This document shows, piece after piece, positions 61,663 through 64,000 of a stretch of 64,000 nt of DNA. Every line of letters starts with the position of its first letter. Positions within the stretch are counted from its first letter, which is position 1. The notes below the pieces were generated by a model. The model saw only the letters and a program-made list of their open reading frames with translations. It was not told where the DNA came from and did no database searches. Source of the stretch: Imtechella halotolerans (GTDB taxonomy: Bacteria > Bacteroidota > Bacteroidia > Flavobacteriales > Flavobacteriaceae); the NCBI RefSeq assembly GCF_028743515.2, contig NZ_CP117969.2, positions 1,609,001 through 1,673,000 on the forward strand, read 5' to 3'. A program made the translations under genes and the position numbers.

Positions 61663-63993
61663 CTAACGCTTTAAAGTAAAATGTCCCTGATAAATTGAAT
61701 TATCAATCAAAATAGCCTTAAACCAATAATCCGAAGAAGGAAGAGGGCTCCCTATATATGTACCATCCCAGCCTTCAGAATCAGGGTGTATTTCTTTAAT
61801 TAATTTCCCCAAACGATCGAAAATAAAGATTGTTTTTACTTGAGGTATCATTGCATCATGACCTAATACTTGCCAATAATCATTGTAACCATCAGCGTTA
61901 GGGGTGAAAAATTTAGGAAAGTCAATGAGATAGAATTGCTTAGAGGAAATTCCACACCCATTTTCATCACGTACATAGATGGTATGTTGTCCTGAAGCTA
62001 AACCAACAAATACATTTTCAGAAGTAAAAGGCCTGGAAGTATCATCCATAGCGAATGTATACACTCCATCTCCTATAGTATTAATCGTGACAGTATAATT
62101 ACCTACATTACCTGATATTGAAACCGAAATATTAGCTATCGAAGAATCGAACACTTCTATTGATCGAGAATCACTACATCCTGAATTACGATCTGTAATT
62201 GTTACAGTATATATTCCTGCACGATTCACATAGGTGCTATAAGTTGTATCGCCATTACTCCACAAATAATCATACTCAGATGGATTACCGATAACACCTG
62301 CCTGTAATTCAATATTTCCAGGATATGTGTCGGTACAGTAATAGACCTGAGAATTAGGTTCCAATACTGGTGGAACATGGACATTTAAGGTAACAGTGGT
62401 AATCCCAAAGCAACCATCAGCTGTATCTATTCGTGCATAAATTACTTGAGTATACTGCTGAACATTCGTATAAAAATCAGGCAGTCTATTTAGATGTTGT
62501 ATCGCCTCTAGCTCCGTTAAAAAATAAGTTACTTCTTCCCAATTCGGAATTGTTTGGGTAAGTGGTATATCAGCATCTTTAAGATTGAATGAAGTAAACC
62601 CATCAATATAACCATCCTTATCATCACAAGTATCCAAAATAACTGTATCTATAGTATTAGTTACTGTTACCAATGATATTTTAGCCAAGGAACTACAACG
62701 ATACCTATTTTCAGTACGTGCATATACAATTTGATTGACTGAAGTATTTATGAAATTAGTAGCATTGGCAATTGCATTTGTAGTATTCTCTGCATCGGTT
62801 TGTGTAGTGTAAAACCCAACTACCTGAACTCCCTGAAGTCCCTGAGTTATTATTGAATTTGCATCGAAAAGATTAAATTCTGTGTATCCATCACCATCTG
62901 GATCACATTGGGTAATAGTAGCATTATTTACTACAAAACTATCGTATTCAATATGGATATCATCTGTAGCTAAACAACCATTAATAGTAGCTACAACGCT
63001 ATAAGTCCCTGGCTGAGTGACTAAAAAAGTTCCTATAGTATTAATCTCTTGAGAGACCCCATCCATAAACCACTCATAAACAGAGGCATTACTCCCTGAA
63101 ACATCTAACAATAAGGAATCTTCTTCACAGAGAGGATTATTGCTACTAAAAGTTCTATCACTGCCTAAATCAATGACATTAAAACTTCCCGCCTGTATAA
63201 ACACAGCGGAATCATAATACGCATTTCCTTGATCAGCTATAGCCAGTTTTATAGTATAACGCACTCCTGGCACTACGTTAGTTTGAGCTGTTAACACCTT
63301 GGTTTGCCCATTATAGGCAATTGGATGATCATAACCATTAAATGAATCAAAATATTCTTCATTTTGTGCAGGACATGGACCTTGTCCTCTAACATTTGTA
63401 GTGTTTAAAGGTGTGTTTGTTCCAGGAATTACAGCTAAATTCTCATATGGATCTACACTACCTGACTCTTTAATTAAAAAAGCAAATCCATCGGTAAAAC
63501 TACATTGATTTGTGGATGTAATGGTGGACAAGTACTGCTCGGAAGCAAAAAGATAGTTAAAGCTAATGTGGTTTGTTTGTGCTGTAAACTCAAATTCAAT
63601 ATAAGTGGTATTGTGCGTATTACTAATCCCTATGGCATTTTCTAAATCATAGTCTCTTAAACCATCATTTGTTCCTGCTCTCAGTACACCTGAATTTCCT
63701 CCAGCACTAATATTTGGGCCAGGTACTTCGCTAAGTCTTCCCGTAGTAAGCACTATTCCAGAGGTAAATGGAAAATCAGCACCATTGGAATCAAAATATC
63801 CGTAACTCAAGTCTCCCCCAGAAAAACTAGGTCCCCCAAAAGATGTCACTTGAACATTACCTAAACAATTACTATTAATAAGGACATCCTCTACAAGCTC
63901 TTGCACAGTATACATGCTAGCATCTGTAACTATATTTTGCCCAATTAGAATAGAATTCCAAAAAAACACTAAAATCAAAAGGGGGTATCTCAC
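61663..63993 (-). CDS. T9SS type B surface protein with choice-of-anchor L domain
   Basis: 776 residues from a GTG at 63993, 7 nt from the window edge. The frame is open to the edge, so the true start may be outside. A signal peptide (about 1-18, ending LIGQ) precedes a choice-of-anchor L domain (about 25-270: FPFTSGIVLTTGR, FNYLFASEQYL, DGFAFLI). Beta-sandwich repeats rich in Asn/Thr follow (about 280-690). The C-terminal gliding-motility/CHU-type domain starts PKFFTPNADGYNDYW and ends GHFTLKR. The protein is exported by the type IX system and attached to the cell surface. Probably an adhesin-like protein; the ligand is unknown. Confidence 0.9.
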   Translation of the reverse strand: MRYPLLILVFFWNSILIGQNIVTDASMYTVQELVEDVLINSNCLGNVQVTSFGGPSFSGGDLSYGYFDSNGADFPFTSGIVLTTGRLSEVPGPNISAGGNSGVLRAGTNDGLRDYDLENAIGISNTHNTTYIEFEFTAQTNHISFNYLFASEQYLSTITSTNQCSFTDGFAFLIKESGSVDPYENLAVIPGTNTPLNTTNVRGQGPCPAQNEEYFDSFNGYDHPIAYNGQTKVLTAQTNVVPGVRYTIKLAIADQGNAYYDSAVFIQAGSFNVIDLGSDRTFSSNNPLCEEDSLLLDVSGSNASVYEWFMDGVSQEINTIGTFLVTQPGTYSVVATINGCLATDDIHIEYDSFVVNNATITQCDPDGDGYTEFNLFDANSIITQGLQGVQVVGFYTTQTDAENTTNAIANATNFINTSVNQIVYARTENRYRCSSLAKISLVTVTNTIDTVILDTCDDKDGYIDGFTSFNLKDADIPLTQTIPNWEEVTYFLTELEAIQHLNRLPDFYTNVQQYTQVIYARIDTADGCFGITTVTLNVHVPPVLEPNSQVYYCTDTYPGNIELQAGVIGNPSEYDYLWSNGDTTYSTYVNRAGIYTVTITDRNSGCSDSRSIEVFDSSIANISVSISGNVGNYTVTINTIGDGVYTFAMDDTSRPFTSENVFVGLASGQHTIYVRDENGCGISSKQFYLIDFPKFFTPNADGYNDYWQVLGHDAMIPQVKTIFIFDRLGKLIKEIHPDSEGWDGTYIGSPLPSSDYWFKAILIDNSIYQGHFTLKR

Positions 63994-64000
63994 TTCAAAT

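Overview
The window is an AT-rich chromosomal segment from a member of the Bacteroidetes, most likely a marine Flavobacteriaceae. This is supported by a type IX secretion (T9SS) type B C-terminal domain on a large surface protein, the Bacteroidetes-type LptD, DUF5606, DUF4199, DUF4159 and DUF4221 proteins, the ECF-sigma sensor cassette, frequent absence of Shine-Dalgarno sequences, and many upstream matches to the Bacteroidetes promoter (TTG, about 19 nt, TAnnTTTG). It is mostly core chromosome. No tRNA, rRNA, CRISPR, prophage or insertion sequence was recognised.

Left part (1-14.2 kb): the 5' end of a GH3 glycosidase leaves the left edge. A minus-strand run follows: amidase, MCE/MlaD protein, membrane Fe-S protein, HAD phosphatase, CCG-domain Fe-S protein and a conserved flavobacterial protein. 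Divergent from it are lptD and ridA. A glycolytic block (pfkA, gapA, BadF-type sugar kinase) lies on the minus strand, divergent from an SSS-family symporter.

Middle (14.2-33 kb): tamB is divergent from tsaD-rsmE. Next come aqpZ, DUF4159, an M43 metalloprotease, an AI-2E family permease, a THUMP-like methyltransferase, an Asp-rich lipoprotein, a VanX-like dipeptidase and rpmE2. A plus-strand envelope/sugar cluster closes the section: DUF4199, GT2, phosphosugar mutase and an MsbA-like ABC exporter.

The most unusual region is 32.95-33.66 kb. It holds three tandem units of about 250 bp, in front of an ECF sigma cassette. Read on the minus strand, each unit has an upstream element (TATTTCATCG plus an A-tract, degenerate in the middle unit), exactly 34 nt, a -7-like box TAYTTTAG, then a predicted RNA of about 136-140 nt. 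Each RNA has a hairpin with a GCCCCAA loop and ends in an intrinsic terminator. The stems differ in sequence between copies but keep their pairing. This looks like an undescribed family of tandem small RNAs.

Right part (33.8-64 kb): the ECF cassette, a YCF48-like lipoprotein, an rsmB-type methyltransferase and purL are followed by a fatty-acid beta-oxidation block (fadD, then marR-fadN-fadA-fadE) resembling the Bacillus fadNAE operon. Then come an M28 peptidase, DUF5606, def, a DUF1919 gene wedged between ruvX and def, dapD, small stress and hypothetical genes, hsp20 and uvrB. The end (59-64 kb) is more AT-rich and accessory in character, with two overlapping lipoprotein genes and the T9SS type B protein.

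Other structures of note are a near-perfect 33-nt inverted repeat inside the GT2 coding sequence, and symmetric dyads upstream of hsp20, upstream of marR, and between the esterase and TerB-like genes.
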